DNA from: Halothermothrix sp. DTU029 | GTDB taxonomy: Bacteria; Bacillota; Halanaerobiia; Halanaerobiales; DTU029 | Assembly (NCBI GenBank): GCA_001512435.1 | Contig: LFRS01000113.1 | Coordinates: 1-41,405 of the forward strand | Length of the DNA: 41,405 nt | Direction: 5' to 3' | Part shown: piece by piece, positions 1 through 7,329 of the stretch | Numbering within the stretch: position 1 is the stretch's first letter | How the letters are laid out: every line of letters starts with the position of its first letter | Notes under the pieces: model-generated | The model's database searches: none | What the model was told of the DNA's origin: nothing | What the model saw: only the letters and a program-made list of their open reading frames with translations | Position numbers and translations under genes: made by a program

Positions 1-987
1 TCTATCAGGACAATTGTCGAAAAATGGGTGGAGAACGGCCTGGTAGAAAAGGGTTTCCTGGATTATATCAACAATGAAGAAAAGGTAAGTTTCCCATGGA
101 CCATGATTGACAAGATTACACCGAGGCCTTCTGAGAAGGTCAGGGATGCCCTGGCAGAAATAGGTTTCAAAAATACAGAGATTGTACAGACTGCAAAGAA
201 TACCTATATTGCTCCCTTTATTAATGCTGAAGCTCCAGAATATCTGGTGGTTGAAGATAAATTCCCCAACGGGCGTCCCCTTCTGGAAGAGGCCGGTGTA
301 ATCTTCACTGACAGGGAGACAGTAAATAAGGTGGAGAAAATGAAGGTCTGTACCTGTCTGAATCCATTGCATACAGCCCTGGCGGTATATGGCTGTTTGT
401 TGGGCTATGAGCTAATTGCTGATGAGATGCAGGATGAGAGTTTGAAAGTACTTGTAGAAAAAATCGGTTATGAGGAGGGTTTACCTGTAGTTGTAGATCC
501 AGGTGTATTGGATCCGGGGGCTTTCATAGATGAGGTTATCGGAGAAAGGCTTCCCAATCCTAATATACCTGATACACCACAAAGGATTGCTACTGATACT
601 TCCCAGAAGGTGGGGATCAGGTTTGGAGAGACTATCAAGGCTTATGCTGCAAGTGAGGATTTGAGTCCGGCTGACCTGACCTTTATCCCACTGGCCATAG
701 CCGGCTGGTTAAGGTATCTATTGGCTATTGATGATAATGGCCAGGAAATGAGCTTAAGTCCAGATCCCATGTTGGAGGAATTGGGCTCATATCTCAATGA
801 GGTGAAATATGGCCAGCCTGATTCAGTAGGAGATAGCCTAAAACCTATTTTATCTAATGAGAAACTCTTTGGTTCAAATTTATATGAAGTGGGTTTAGGA
901 GAAAAGATAGAGGGTTATTTTAAAGAAATGATTGCTGGCCAGGGTGCAGTAAGGAAGACCCTGGAGAAATACTGCCAGGGTGAATAG
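1..987 (+). CDS. Mannitol dehydrogenase / fructuronate reductase family protein, 5' truncated by window
   Basis: The frame is open from base 1, so the N-terminal Rossmann (NAD-binding) half lies outside the window and only the C-terminal dehydrogenase domain is seen. The early stretch FPWTMIDKITPRPSEKV is typical of the polyol-specific long-chain dehydrogenase family (mannitol 2-dehydrogenase, UxuB fructuronate reductase). Further on, KVCTCLNPLHTALAVYG carries the Lys, Asn and His that form the family's catalytic centre; the Lys-to-Asn spacing is one residue longer than I remember for Pseudomonas mannitol dehydrogenase. Family members interconvert a ketose or keto-acid and its polyol with NAD(P)H, in the cytoplasm. 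The substrate cannot be decided here; fructuronate (uronic-acid catabolism) and fructose/mannitol are both possible. A strong terminator follows 14 bases after the stop, so this is probably the last gene of its transcript. Confidence 0.85.
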   Translation, partial: SIRTIVEKWVENGLVEKGFLDYINNEEKVSFPWTMIDKITPRPSEKVRDALAEIGFKNTEIVQTAKNTYIAPFINAEAPEYLVVEDKFPNGRPLLEEAGVIFTDRETVNKVEKMKVCTCLNPLHTALAVYGCLLGYELIADEMQDESLKVLVEKIGYEEGLPVVVDPGVLDPGAFIDEVIGERLPNPNIPDTPQRIATDTSQKVGIRFGETIKAYAASEDLSPADLTFIPLAIAGWLRYLLAIDDNGQEMSLSPDPMLEELGSYLNEVKYGQPDSVGDSLKPILSNEKLFGSNLYEVGLGEKIEGYFKEMIAGQGAVRKTLEKYCQGE

Positions 988-1000
988 AAGCTATTGGGGA

Positions 1001-1034
1001 GGGAGATTTAGTTATTACTAAATCTCCCCTTTTT
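1001..1034 (+). terminator. Rho-independent terminator
   Basis: GGGAGATTTAG (1001-1011) pairs perfectly with CTAAATCTCCC (1018-1028) across a 6-base loop and is followed by a T run at 1030-1034. It ends the dehydrogenase transcript. Confidence 0.9.
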
Positions 1035-1087
1035 GACTAATAGAGCTTCATTTAAAAAGAGACATTGCTTAGTTAACCTGTTGTTTT

Positions 1088-1576
1088 CTAAAGAAATATC
1101 TTTTTACAAAATCCGGATAGGATTTGCCATCCCAGGCTTCTATCTCTGCCAGCTTTTTCCTGGCTTATTTTATTTTCTTCTACTTTTTTCTCCAGCCGGG
1201 ATTCCAGGGAAGAGATGAGCAGCTTTTTCTTTTCTTCTAAGGGTAGTTTCTCAAATTCCTTAATTTCTTTAATTCTCTCTTCAATCCTGGTTTTTATGCG
1301 CCCGGCTTCTTCTTCAGTGATTTCTCCAGCTTTTAGTCTTTTTTCTGTCTTTTCCTTTAGGCCTTCCAACACTTTTACAGGACTGTCCTTATCCTCCTTG
1401 CTTCTTTTTCTAAGGAGGACCTCTTCAGTATTAGCTTTGTTTTTAGAAATAAGAGAAGAATAAACAGTATTCCAATTGTTAGCAGGTAGATCTGGAGATT
1501 CAGGTGCAGCCAGGACCAGGCCTGCTGATAAAGAAGCAAGGAGAAGAGCAGTAAGAAGTGTTTTGCCTAAATTCAG
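1088..1576 (-). CDS. Secreted Lys/Glu-rich helical protein, apparently starting at CTG
   Basis: An ATG/GTG/TTG-only search gives a 94-codon frame (1372 to 1088) that begins mid-protein. The same frame stays open upstream to 1576, where a CTG follows GGGGTGA at normal Shine-Dalgarno spacing, with an in-frame TAA directly upstream. Read from CTG the product is 162 residues and opens with a textbook signal peptide, (M)NLGKTLLTALLLASLSAGLV then LA|AP, with no lipobox cysteine. No ATG, GTG or TTG lies in frame between 1576 and 1372. The mature part has a polar linker, then charged helices with two related segments (KAGEITEEEAGRIKTRIEER and EENKISQEKAG) that resemble DUF2680/YckD-type small exported proteins. 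Function is unknown. It runs opposite to both neighbours. A frameshifted upstream start is the alternative to a real CTG start. Confidence 0.6.
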   Translation of the reverse strand: MNLGKTLLTALLLASLSAGLVLAAPESPDLPANNWNTVYSSLISKNKANTEEVLLRKRSKEDKDSPVKVLEGLKEKTEKRLKAGEITEEEAGRIKTRIEERIKEIKEFEKLPLEEKKKLLISSLESRLEKKVEENKISQEKAGRDRSLGWQILSGFCKKIFL

Positions 1577-1721
1577 TTATATCACCCCTTTCATCCTTTA
1601 TTATCTGTAGATTTTTTTACAGATATGTTGTAACATAATTCTAATCTTTTTCCTTGCAATAATAAGCTGTATAAAATAAGTTTTTTTGATAAAGAATAAC
1701 TTGTGTAAAAAGGAAGGGTGG

Positions 1722-2414
1722 ATGAAGATGAAACCGAAAAGAAAAAATCTTTGCCGGCTGCTTTTCATTTTAATTGCACTTGTTATGCTTATAAGCGGCT
1801 GTGAAGAAAATAAGCAATACGAGGTACAGGGAGAGGAACCCCGGAACCAGGTAGAGAAAGAGGACAAGCAGGAAGCTATTGCTGATTTGATGCCAATCTC
1901 AGCATTATTTCCCTTTCATCAGGGGATGGAATATCAATTTGCCGGAGAAGGGAATGAGTATGCCTCTTTTGTCAGAAAAATAATCCATGTAGAGGATAGG
2001 TATTTACAATTAACTGATAATAATGGGGGTACTATAGTTACCTCAATTTATGAGTTAAGTGATACAGAGATTAAAAGGATTTATAGCCAGGAGGAATTCT
2101 ATAGTGAGGAGAATTTAATCCCGGAAAAAAAGAATAACCAGGAATCAAGTCTTATAATTCTTAAAGTCCCTTTGACTACAGGGAATAACTGGGAAAATGA
2201 TGGAGAAAGAAGAGAGATTGTAGCTGTAAACCAGACACTAGACCTGCCAGCCGGTACTTTTTATGGTGTTTTGCAGCTGAAAATTCATTATAAAGAAAGT
2301 GGGGCCCTGGCCTATGAGTATTATGCTCCTAATCTGGGTTTGATAAAGAGAGAATACGAAAGTGATGGTTTTAAAGTAAGTTCTGACCTGCTTTCCTTTA
2401 GTTTAAGGGATTGA
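1722..2414 (+). CDS. Lipoprotein of unknown function
   Basis: The product is 230 residues from ATG 1722. A longer reading from TTG 1686 is possible, but AGGAAGGGTGG (1711-1721) serves ATG 1722 or ATG 1728. The N-terminus is basic (MKMKPKRKN), followed by a hydrophobic stretch and the lipobox LISGC, so it should be processed by signal peptidase II and lipid-anchored. A short acidic/polar linker follows. The rest looks like a compact beta-rich domain with phrases such as FPFHQGMEYQFAGEGNEYASF and LPAGTFYGVLQLKI near the end. I recognise the general style of small Firmicute lipoproteins with a PxxxGxxWxYxGxG-like opening but cannot name a function. It stands alone between a minus-strand gene and recQ, about 100 bases from each. 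Confidence 0.75.
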   Translation: MKMKPKRKNLCRLLFILIALVMLISGCEENKQYEVQGEEPRNQVEKEDKQEAIADLMPISALFPFHQGMEYQFAGEGNEYASFVRKIIHVEDRYLQLTDNNGGTIVTSIYELSDTEIKRIYSQEEFYSEENLIPEKKNNQESSLIILKVPLTTGNNWENDGERREIVAVNQTLDLPAGTFYGVLQLKIHYKESGALAYEYYAPNLGLIKREYESDGFKVSSDLLSFSLRD

Positions 2415-2511
2415 AGAACTTGTTATTTAGCCATGGATAACATGCTATAAAAAGGAATTTATTTATAAACAGAGAATATAAATATGGGAATAAAAGGAAA
2501 AGGTGATTTTT

Positions 2512-3789
2512 GTGCTGGAAGAAGCCAGATTTTATCTGAAAAAGTATTATGGTTATAGTACTTTTCGCCCTGGCCAGGAATTAATTATTAAAAATATCCT
2601 GGAGAAAAGGGATCTACTGGCCATAATGCCAACGGGTTCAGGCAAGTCAATCTGTTACCAGATTCCAGCTCTACTCTTTCCGGGCCTCAGTATTGTCATT
2701 TCTCCCCTGATTTCCCTGATGAAGGATCAGGTAGATATATTAGAGGAGAAGGGTTTACCGGCAACTTATCTCAATAGTTCCCTCAAGGCCAGTGAAACTA
2801 AAAGAAGGATAGAGAAAGTCAGGAGAGGGGATTATAAGCTTCTCTATATAGCTCCAGAGAGATTAAAAATACCTGGCTTTATTGATCTTTTAAATAAGCT
2901 GGAATTATCCATGGTCTGTGTTGATGAAGCCCATTGTATTTCCCAATGGGGCCATGATTTTCGGCCAGCCTATCTCTATATTGGTGACTTAGTTCAGCAA
3001 TTAAAGAAAAGGCCGGTTCTTGCTGCTTTTACAGCCACTGCAACTCCGGAAGTAAGGGAAGATATTATCAAAGGGTTGAAATTAAGAAATCCCCGGCTTT
3101 ACCTGGGAGGATTTGACCGGGAAAATCTGACCTTTATAGTAAAAAGAGGGGTAAATAAAGATAGGTTTATCCTGGATTATCTAAAAAAGAATACCGGTTC
3201 TGCCGGCATAATCTATACTGCTACTCGCAGGAAGACAGACCGGCTTTATCAATTATTATCTGCCAGGGGATATGCGGTGGGCAGATATCATGCAGGTTTA
3301 TCGACCAGGGAAAGGTATGATACCCAGCAGGCATTCCTGGATAATAGAATAAAAATAGTTGTTGCTACAAATGCTTTTGGCATGGGCATAGATAAGGCTG
3401 ATGTCAGGTATGTCCTTCATTATAATATGCCAGGGAGTATAGAGGCCTATTATCAGGAAGCTGGCCGGGCTGGACGGGATGGTAAAGAGGCTGAATGTAT
3501 CCTTCTTTATTCACCGGAGGATAAAAGGATACAGGAATTCTTAATTGAGGAAAGCTGTGAGGAGAGGGAGAGGATCCAGCAGCGGAAGAAAGAATTACAG
3601 GCTATTATAAATTATTGTTTTACTAGCAGGTGTTTAAGGGCTTTTATACTTGCCTATTTTGGTGAGAAAAGCAATAAGCTTAATTGTATAAACTGTAGTA
3701 ATTGTCTGCCTTCCTATGATATAGGTGATTTGTTAGGAAGCTTTCGCCTCTTATTTTCATCTTTAAACAGGATAGGGAAAAAAAGCTAA
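2512..3789 (+). CDS. RecQ-family ATP-dependent DNA helicase, short form
   Basis: A 3'-5' superfamily 2 DNA helicase. From GTG 2512 (AGGTGA five bases upstream; GTG 2503 is too close to that site) it has 425 residues. Motifs in order: FRPGQ near residue 20, Walker A MPTGSGKS around 40-47, SPLISLMKDQ, the DEAH-type box VDEAHCISQWGHDFRP, TATATPEV, then in the second RecA lobe YHAGL, VVATNAFGMGIDKADVRYVLH and QEAGRAGRDG. The RecQ zinc-binding region follows, with YFGE and a C-x17-C-x2-C-x2-C pattern. About 25 residues later the protein stops, so the winged-helix and HRDC domains of full-length RecQ are missing and it resembles Bacillus RecS. The missing parts normally bind DNA structure, so substrate choice may differ. 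Expected role: recombination and fork repair. Confidence 0.93.
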   Translation: MLEEARFYLKKYYGYSTFRPGQELIIKNILEKRDLLAIMPTGSGKSICYQIPALLFPGLSIVISPLISLMKDQVDILEEKGLPATYLNSSLKASETKRRIEKVRRGDYKLLYIAPERLKIPGFIDLLNKLELSMVCVDEAHCISQWGHDFRPAYLYIGDLVQQLKKRPVLAAFTATATPEVREDIIKGLKLRNPRLYLGGFDRENLTFIVKRGVNKDRFILDYLKKNTGSAGIIYTATRRKTDRLYQLLSARGYAVGRYHAGLSTRERYDTQQAFLDNRIKIVVATNAFGMGIDKADVRYVLHYNMPGSIEAYYQEAGRAGRDGKEAECILLYSPEDKRIQEFLIEESCEERERIQQRKKELQAIINYCFTSRCLRAFILAYFGEKSNKLNCINCSNCLPSYDIGDLLGSFRLLFSSLNRIGKKS

Positions 3790-3865
3790 AATGTTATAAA
3801 AAAACAGGACTTTTATATAAAAGGAAGAAATATATATAAAACAAATTAGATAGTAGGTGAGTAGG

Positions 3866-4690
3866 ATGAAAAAAACTAAATTTTTCTTGACAATGCTTTT
3901 ATTGCTTTTATGTACTAATCTGCTGGCAGGAGCAACTACTATTGCTATTGTGGATTTTACCAATAATACCGGCTATCATATTCTCGGGAATATTGAAGAA
4001 GTGGCTGCTGATTATTTGACTACATATATTAATGCCAGAGATGATTTCCAGGTTGTGGAGAGAACCAAATTAAAGAGTATCATTACTGAACATGGTTTTA
4101 CTACCTCCGGACTGGTCGATCAGACCGATTCTGCTGTAGAGCTGGGTAAATTACTGGGGGCAGAGTATATTCTTACCGGTTCATTGATAAATCTGGACAT
4201 AGAGGAGAAGAGTTTTAGCGGCTATGGAATTACCAGTAAAAGTGTCACCTTGACCCTTGAGTGTAATATAAAATTGATTTCCATAAATACTGGAGCAATA
4301 ATGATCAGTGATATTTATAGTAGTTCCAATACTTATCAAAATCATAGTGCCTCTTCCATAAGAATCGATCTCCGGGGCAAGGCCAGAGAACTGATGAGGA
4401 ATATTGCCCATGATTTTGCTAAAGATCTGGAGTCCATAAATAAAGTAGAAAAGGAAAAGGACCAGGTCTTTGTAGAATTTATTTCTACTCCAGCCGGGGC
4501 AAGTATAGAGATCGATGGGGTTTATTATGGAAATACACCGACCAGACTGGCTGTAAGTAAAGGCTTACATAGAGTAGTAATTAGTCTGGGTGGTTATGAG
4601 ACCTGGGATAAAATGGTGAATTTCTCTGAAGGATTTGTAGTTGATGCGAATTTAGGTTTAAAGGAGGAGAAGGTAAAAAATGAAAACTAA
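3866..4690 (+). CDS. Exported CsgG-like protein with C-terminal PEGA domain
   Basis: The product is 274 residues from ATG 3866, placed by AGGTGA (3855-3860). The N-terminus is a signal peptide (MKKTKFFLTMLLLLLCTNLLAG then ATTIAIVDF). Its single Cys lies inside the hydrophobic core and does not make a lipobox, unlike E. coli CsgG. The body fits CsgG/HfaB: a first strand TIAIVDFTNNTG, a VVERTKLKSIITEHGF segment, and a SAVELGKLLGAEYILTGSL segment. Near residue 210 a PEGA domain follows (VEFISTPAGASIEIDGVYYG, then a GLHRVVISLGGYE-type end), often found in surface and periplasmic proteins. CsgG proteins act at the outer membrane in curli secretion or envelope assembly, so its presence suits a diderm cell. 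It overlaps the next gene, a paralogue, by 11 bases, so the two are surely co-translated. Confidence 0.8.
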   Translation: MKKTKFFLTMLLLLLCTNLLAGATTIAIVDFTNNTGYHILGNIEEVAADYLTTYINARDDFQVVERTKLKSIITEHGFTTSGLVDQTDSAVELGKLLGAEYILTGSLINLDIEEKSFSGYGITSKSVTLTLECNIKLISINTGAIMISDIYSSSNTYQNHSASSIRIDLRGKARELMRNIAHDFAKDLESINKVEKEKDQVFVEFISTPAGASIEIDGVYYGNTPTRLAVSKGLHRVVISLGGYETWDKMVNFSEGFVVDANLGLKEEKVKNEN

Positions 4691-5576
4691 TAATTCCAGG
4701 ATTTATTTACTGTTAGTTTTGATTTTTATAGTATTTTTCTCAAACCTGGTTCTGGCTGATGATCCCCTGATAGCAGTCCTTCCTTTTGATGAAGGGGATT
4801 TAGTCTGGAAAGGCATGTGGGGAAATCAAATTATAAATGGTATAACCCAGCAGGTTACTGATAAAATAGTCCAGAAGGAAAATATCAGAGTGATTGAAAG
4901 AAACAGGATTGCAGAAGTAATGCAGGAACAGGATTTTGGCCAGACTGGTAGAGTTGACCCGGCTACTGCGGCAGAGATTGGCAGAATACTTGGTGTGGAT
5001 TATTTGATTTTAGGTACATTAACCCATATGGATGTGAAGGATCAGGGTGGAATAAGGATTGGGCCTTTAAGTATTTCTGGCTTGAAAGCAACTATTGTAT
5101 TAAGTGGTAGGATTGTAGACAGTACTACTGGAGAGATAGTTGATTCCATAAGGGCAGAGGCTGAAGTCAGTGATGCTTCCATCAGTTTATCCCAGCTACA
5201 GGATATATCCTTTGGCACAAAGGCTTTTGCTGATTCAGCCCTGGGCAAATGTATTGACCAGGCTACTACGAATTTTGTAGATAATATAAAGCCGGAGAGA
5301 CTGAAACCTGTTGAGAAGGAACGCAAAGAGGGTCTTGTCCTGAAAATAGTTGGGGATAAACTGATAATCAACATTGGTGCCAATAAGAGTTTGCAGAAAA
5401 ATCAGATCGGTGAATTAATCCGCCTGATCCAGATTGAAGGCTTGAGTGAACCAGTCAGGATGCCCATAGGAAGAGTGAAAGTCTTCAGTGTTGATAAAGA
5501 GGCAGCCATACTGGATATTGTGGAACTTTATGACCGTAATGAAACTCCCCAGGAAAGGGATTGGGTTTTATTTTAG
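4680..5576 (+). CDS. Second exported CsgG-like protein with FlgT-like C-terminal domain
   Basis: The product is 298 residues. ATG 4680 lies inside the end of the upstream gene and follows AAGGAGGAGAAGG. The signal peptide is about 26 residues, ending VLADD, with no lipobox. The CsgG-like part has LIAVLPFDEG, IRVIERNRIAEVMQEQDFGQ and a TAAEIGRILGVDYLILGTLT segment, parallel to its neighbour and best explained by tandem duplication and divergence. The C-terminal 80 residues lack PEGA. They read as a small beta domain (LVLKIVGDKLIINIGANKSL, then IGRVKVFSVDKEAAILDI) that resembles the C-terminal domain of the flagellar outer-membrane-associated protein FlgT. The two genes probably make partner subunits of one envelope assembly. 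The FlgT likeness is my reading by pattern and less sure than the CsgG call. Confidence 0.75.
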   Translation: MKTNNSRIYLLLVLIFIVFFSNLVLADDPLIAVLPFDEGDLVWKGMWGNQIINGITQQVTDKIVQKENIRVIERNRIAEVMQEQDFGQTGRVDPATAAEIGRILGVDYLILGTLTHMDVKDQGGIRIGPLSISGLKATIVLSGRIVDSTTGEIVDSIRAEAEVSDASISLSQLQDISFGTKAFADSALGKCIDQATTNFVDNIKPERLKPVEKERKEGLVLKIVGDKLIINIGANKSLQKNQIGELIRLIQIEGLSEPVRMPIGRVKVFSVDKEAAILDIVELYDRNETPQERDWVLF

Positions 5577-5638
5577 ATAAAAAGGCTTTGGGGTCACAAT
5601 ATATTCCAGAATTCCAGAGAAATATTTTCTTTCTTATC

Positions 5639-5667
5639 TTGACAGTGGGAATTGATAATGCTATAAT
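5639..5667 (+). promoter_or_regulatory. Sigma-A promoter of the tRNA pair
   Basis: TTGACA (5639-5644), a 17-base spacer and TATAAT (5662-5667) match the housekeeping consensus in all twelve positions, about 30 bases before tRNA-Leu. Confidence 0.9.
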
Positions 5668-5697
5668 ACTAGATGTCACAATGCTTTATTGTGACCT

Positions 5698-5786
5698 GCC
5701 GGGGTGGCGGAATAGGCAGACGCATCGGACTTAAAATCCGGTGGGTATTTATACCCGTGCCGGTTCGAGCCCGGCTCCCGGCACCA
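5698..5786 (+). tRNA. tRNA-Leu (anticodon TAA)
   Basis: The acceptor stem GCCGGGG pairs with TCCCGGC (last pair G-U). The anticodon loop CTTAAAA gives anticodon TAA, reading UUA/UUG. A long variable arm (GGGTA/TACCC) marks it as class II, as expected for leucine. The T arm contains GGTTCGAGCC, and the discriminator A and CCA end are encoded. It is co-transcribed with the following tRNA-Val. Confidence 0.97.
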
Positions 5787-5806
5787 TTTAAATAGTTTAA
5801 CAATGT

Positions 5807-5883
<77 letters not shown>

Positions 5884-5892
5884 TTTTTTTAT

Positions 5893-5915
5893 AAAGACCA
5901 TTAAGGTCTTTTTTT
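5893..5915 (+). terminator. Rho-independent terminator of the tRNA operon
   Basis: AAAGACC (5893-5899), loop ATTAA, GGTCTTT (5905-5911), continuing into a T run to 5915. Confidence 0.85.
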
Positions 5916-5942
5916 CTTGCCAAATATCGTTAGCTCCTAACT

Positions 5943-5971
5943 GTATACAAAAATGAGATGCTTCATATAAT
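5943..5971 (+). promoter_or_regulatory. Candidate sigma-E (mother-cell) promoter of ytxC
   Basis: CATATAAT (5964-5971) differs at one base from the sigma-E -10 consensus CATACAAT. GTATACA lies 14 bases upstream and partly fits the -35 consensus. A sporulation gene starts 24 bases downstream. The match is suggestive only. Confidence 0.35.
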
Positions 5972-5994
5972 AATTATTACAGGGAGTGATGAAT

Positions 5995-6834
5995 ATGGGG
6001 ATAATAATCTCTACTCTGGATTTTCCAGAAGAGATTAAGAATAGATTGCAGGATCAGCATCAGGCTGGTCTTATTTTTGACGAATTAGCAGGTAAAGATT
6101 ATACAGCCTTTAAAATAGATTTTAAACAGAAGAAACAGGAATCCCTCGAATATCTGGCCAACATAATTGCTGATATAGTTATAGAATATATCAAGAAAAA
6201 ATTTTTAAACAATATAATCAGGAATAGGTATCAGGAGTTTTCCCTGGCAGAACAGAATATGATAGAGGAGATGACTGTTGATAATTTAGACAAATTACTG
6301 CAGAGGAGTAATAAGCCGGGTAATATCTTGAGTAAAGAAGAAATAGTAAAAAAGATTTTAACCTATTTTCACCAGAATGAAAATATGAATCTGGAAGGCT
6401 TTGTCCGTTTTCGTTTAAAGGATATAATTGACGAAATTGAAATGGCTATTGAGATGTCTGTTGATGATTTTATTATTCAAAAGGAATATAATGAATTTAT
6501 TGACCTTTTAAGATACTTTGTGGAATTACAGGAACCCAGGATTGACCTGGTTAATGTTATCAAAAAAAAGAACGGTTCCTTTCAGATCCTGGATCAGGAG
6601 AGAAAGGAAATAAGCAGTGAATACCTGGAAGGGTATCTGGCAGATATGTTTAAGGATGAGGTAGAATATGAAGATCTCCTGGTCAGTGCCTTGATCAATC
6701 TGGCTCCTCAGAAGATTAGACTGCATTTTCAAAGGGATGAGGTAGAAGAAACAGTACGGAGGATCTTTGGCCAGAAAGTAGAAATCTGTAGGGGCTGTTC
6801 CCTCTGTCAATATGGAGAAGGGATAGAAAATTAA
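5995..6834 (+). CDS. ytxC: YtxC-like putative sporulation protein
   Basis: The product is 279 residues. AGGGAG (5981-5986) is best spaced for ATG 5995; ATG 5989 is too close. The protein is soluble, without signal peptide or membrane segment. It is rich in helices, with an EGFVRFRLKDIIDEIEMAIE-type central segment and a C-terminal ICRGCSLCQYG motif, all as in the YtxC family. Bacillus subtilis ytxC also sits beside thrS, and that synteny supports the call as much as the sequence does. The role of the family is unknown; it is found in spore formers and annotated as sporulation-related. The C-x2-C pair near the end could bind metal (inference). It ends 12 bases before the thrS promoter, so it is expressed separately from thrS. 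Confidence 0.75.
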   Translation: MGIIISTLDFPEEIKNRLQDQHQAGLIFDELAGKDYTAFKIDFKQKKQESLEYLANIIADIVIEYIKKKFLNNIIRNRYQEFSLAEQNMIEEMTVDNLDKLLQRSNKPGNILSKEEIVKKILTYFHQNENMNLEGFVRFRLKDIIDEIEMAIEMSVDDFIIQKEYNEFIDLLRYFVELQEPRIDLVNVIKKKNGSFQILDQERKEISSEYLEGYLADMFKDEVEYEDLLVSALINLAPQKIRLHFQRDEVEETVRRIFGQKVEICRGCSLCQYGEGIEN

Positions 6835-6846
6835 GCCACTTAATAC

Positions 6847-6875
6847 TTGACAATTAATAACAGTAATATTATAAT
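6847..6875 (+). promoter_or_regulatory. Sigma-A promoter of the thrS T-box transcript
   Basis: TTGACA (6847-6852), 17 bases, TATAAT (6870-6875): a perfect consensus promoter. Its predicted start near 6882 lies just ahead of T-box stem I. Confidence 0.9.
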
Positions 6876-6898
6876 AAAGTAAATTTAAATTAAAGATG

Positions 6899-7170
6899 TA
6901 GAAAAGCGAGGACGGGGAGAGTAGGATATGCTTTTTTACTCCAGAGAGGGATGTCATAGGCTGAAAGCATCCTGTAAAAAATATATTTGAAGACCACCCC
7001 CGAGCTGATAGGAGGAAAGTCCCCCAGGGGGCAAGTAATTCTATCCGGAATAAACCGTTAATTACCAGGAGTGGGCAAGTTAAGTTTTCCTGCCAGGAAA
7101 TTTTAATTTGCTTATTAGAGTGGAACCGCGGAACCTTATTCGCCTCTAGGATGGTGAATAAGGTTTTTTT
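6899..7170 (+). promoter_or_regulatory. T-box leader, Thr specifier ACC, upstream of thrS
   Basis: The T-box sequence AGAGTGGAACCGCGG (7117-7131) is canonical. Stem I begins with a GAGGACGGGGAGAGTAGG-like start and contains a distal GGGATG...GCATCC arm. The specifier is ACC at 6993-6995, in GAAG-ACC-A before CGAGC, matching tRNA-Thr(GGU). The terminator helix AACCTTATTCGCC (7132-7144) pairs with GGTGAATAAGGTT (7153-7165) and is followed by T7. Uncharged tRNA-Thr should stabilise the antiterminator and let thrS be transcribed. Between the terminator and thrS (7171-7329) is AT-rich sequence holding only a modest hairpin, GATCCTT (7218-7224) with AAGGATC (7238-7244). Confidence 0.95.
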
Positions 7171-7329
7171 ATTGGTTTTAGTTTATACTTAATCAGTATT
7201 TAAAAATTGAGATAATTGATCCTTGATTGCTATTAAAAAGGATCTTGATTATTTTAAAAGGAATTTGGTTGATTTAAGGGATACTGGATTTTAATAAAAT
7301 TTTTAATTAAAAAGAGGAGGTTGGTCATA

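Noticed and set aside
1033-1463. Plus-strand frames over 1033-1463 that look like hydrophobic small proteins
   Set aside because: They mirror the minus-strand secreted protein, have Phe/Ser-rich shadow composition and no ribosome-binding site.
2415-2511. Palindrome CCATGG inside GTTAT...ATAAC before recQ as an operator
   Set aside because: Short, imperfect and single; could be chance in AT-rich sequence.
7218-7244. Hairpin GATCCTT/AAGGATC between the thrS T-box and the gene as a second terminator
   Set aside because: The loop is 13 bases and the following T run is broken; probably incidental.
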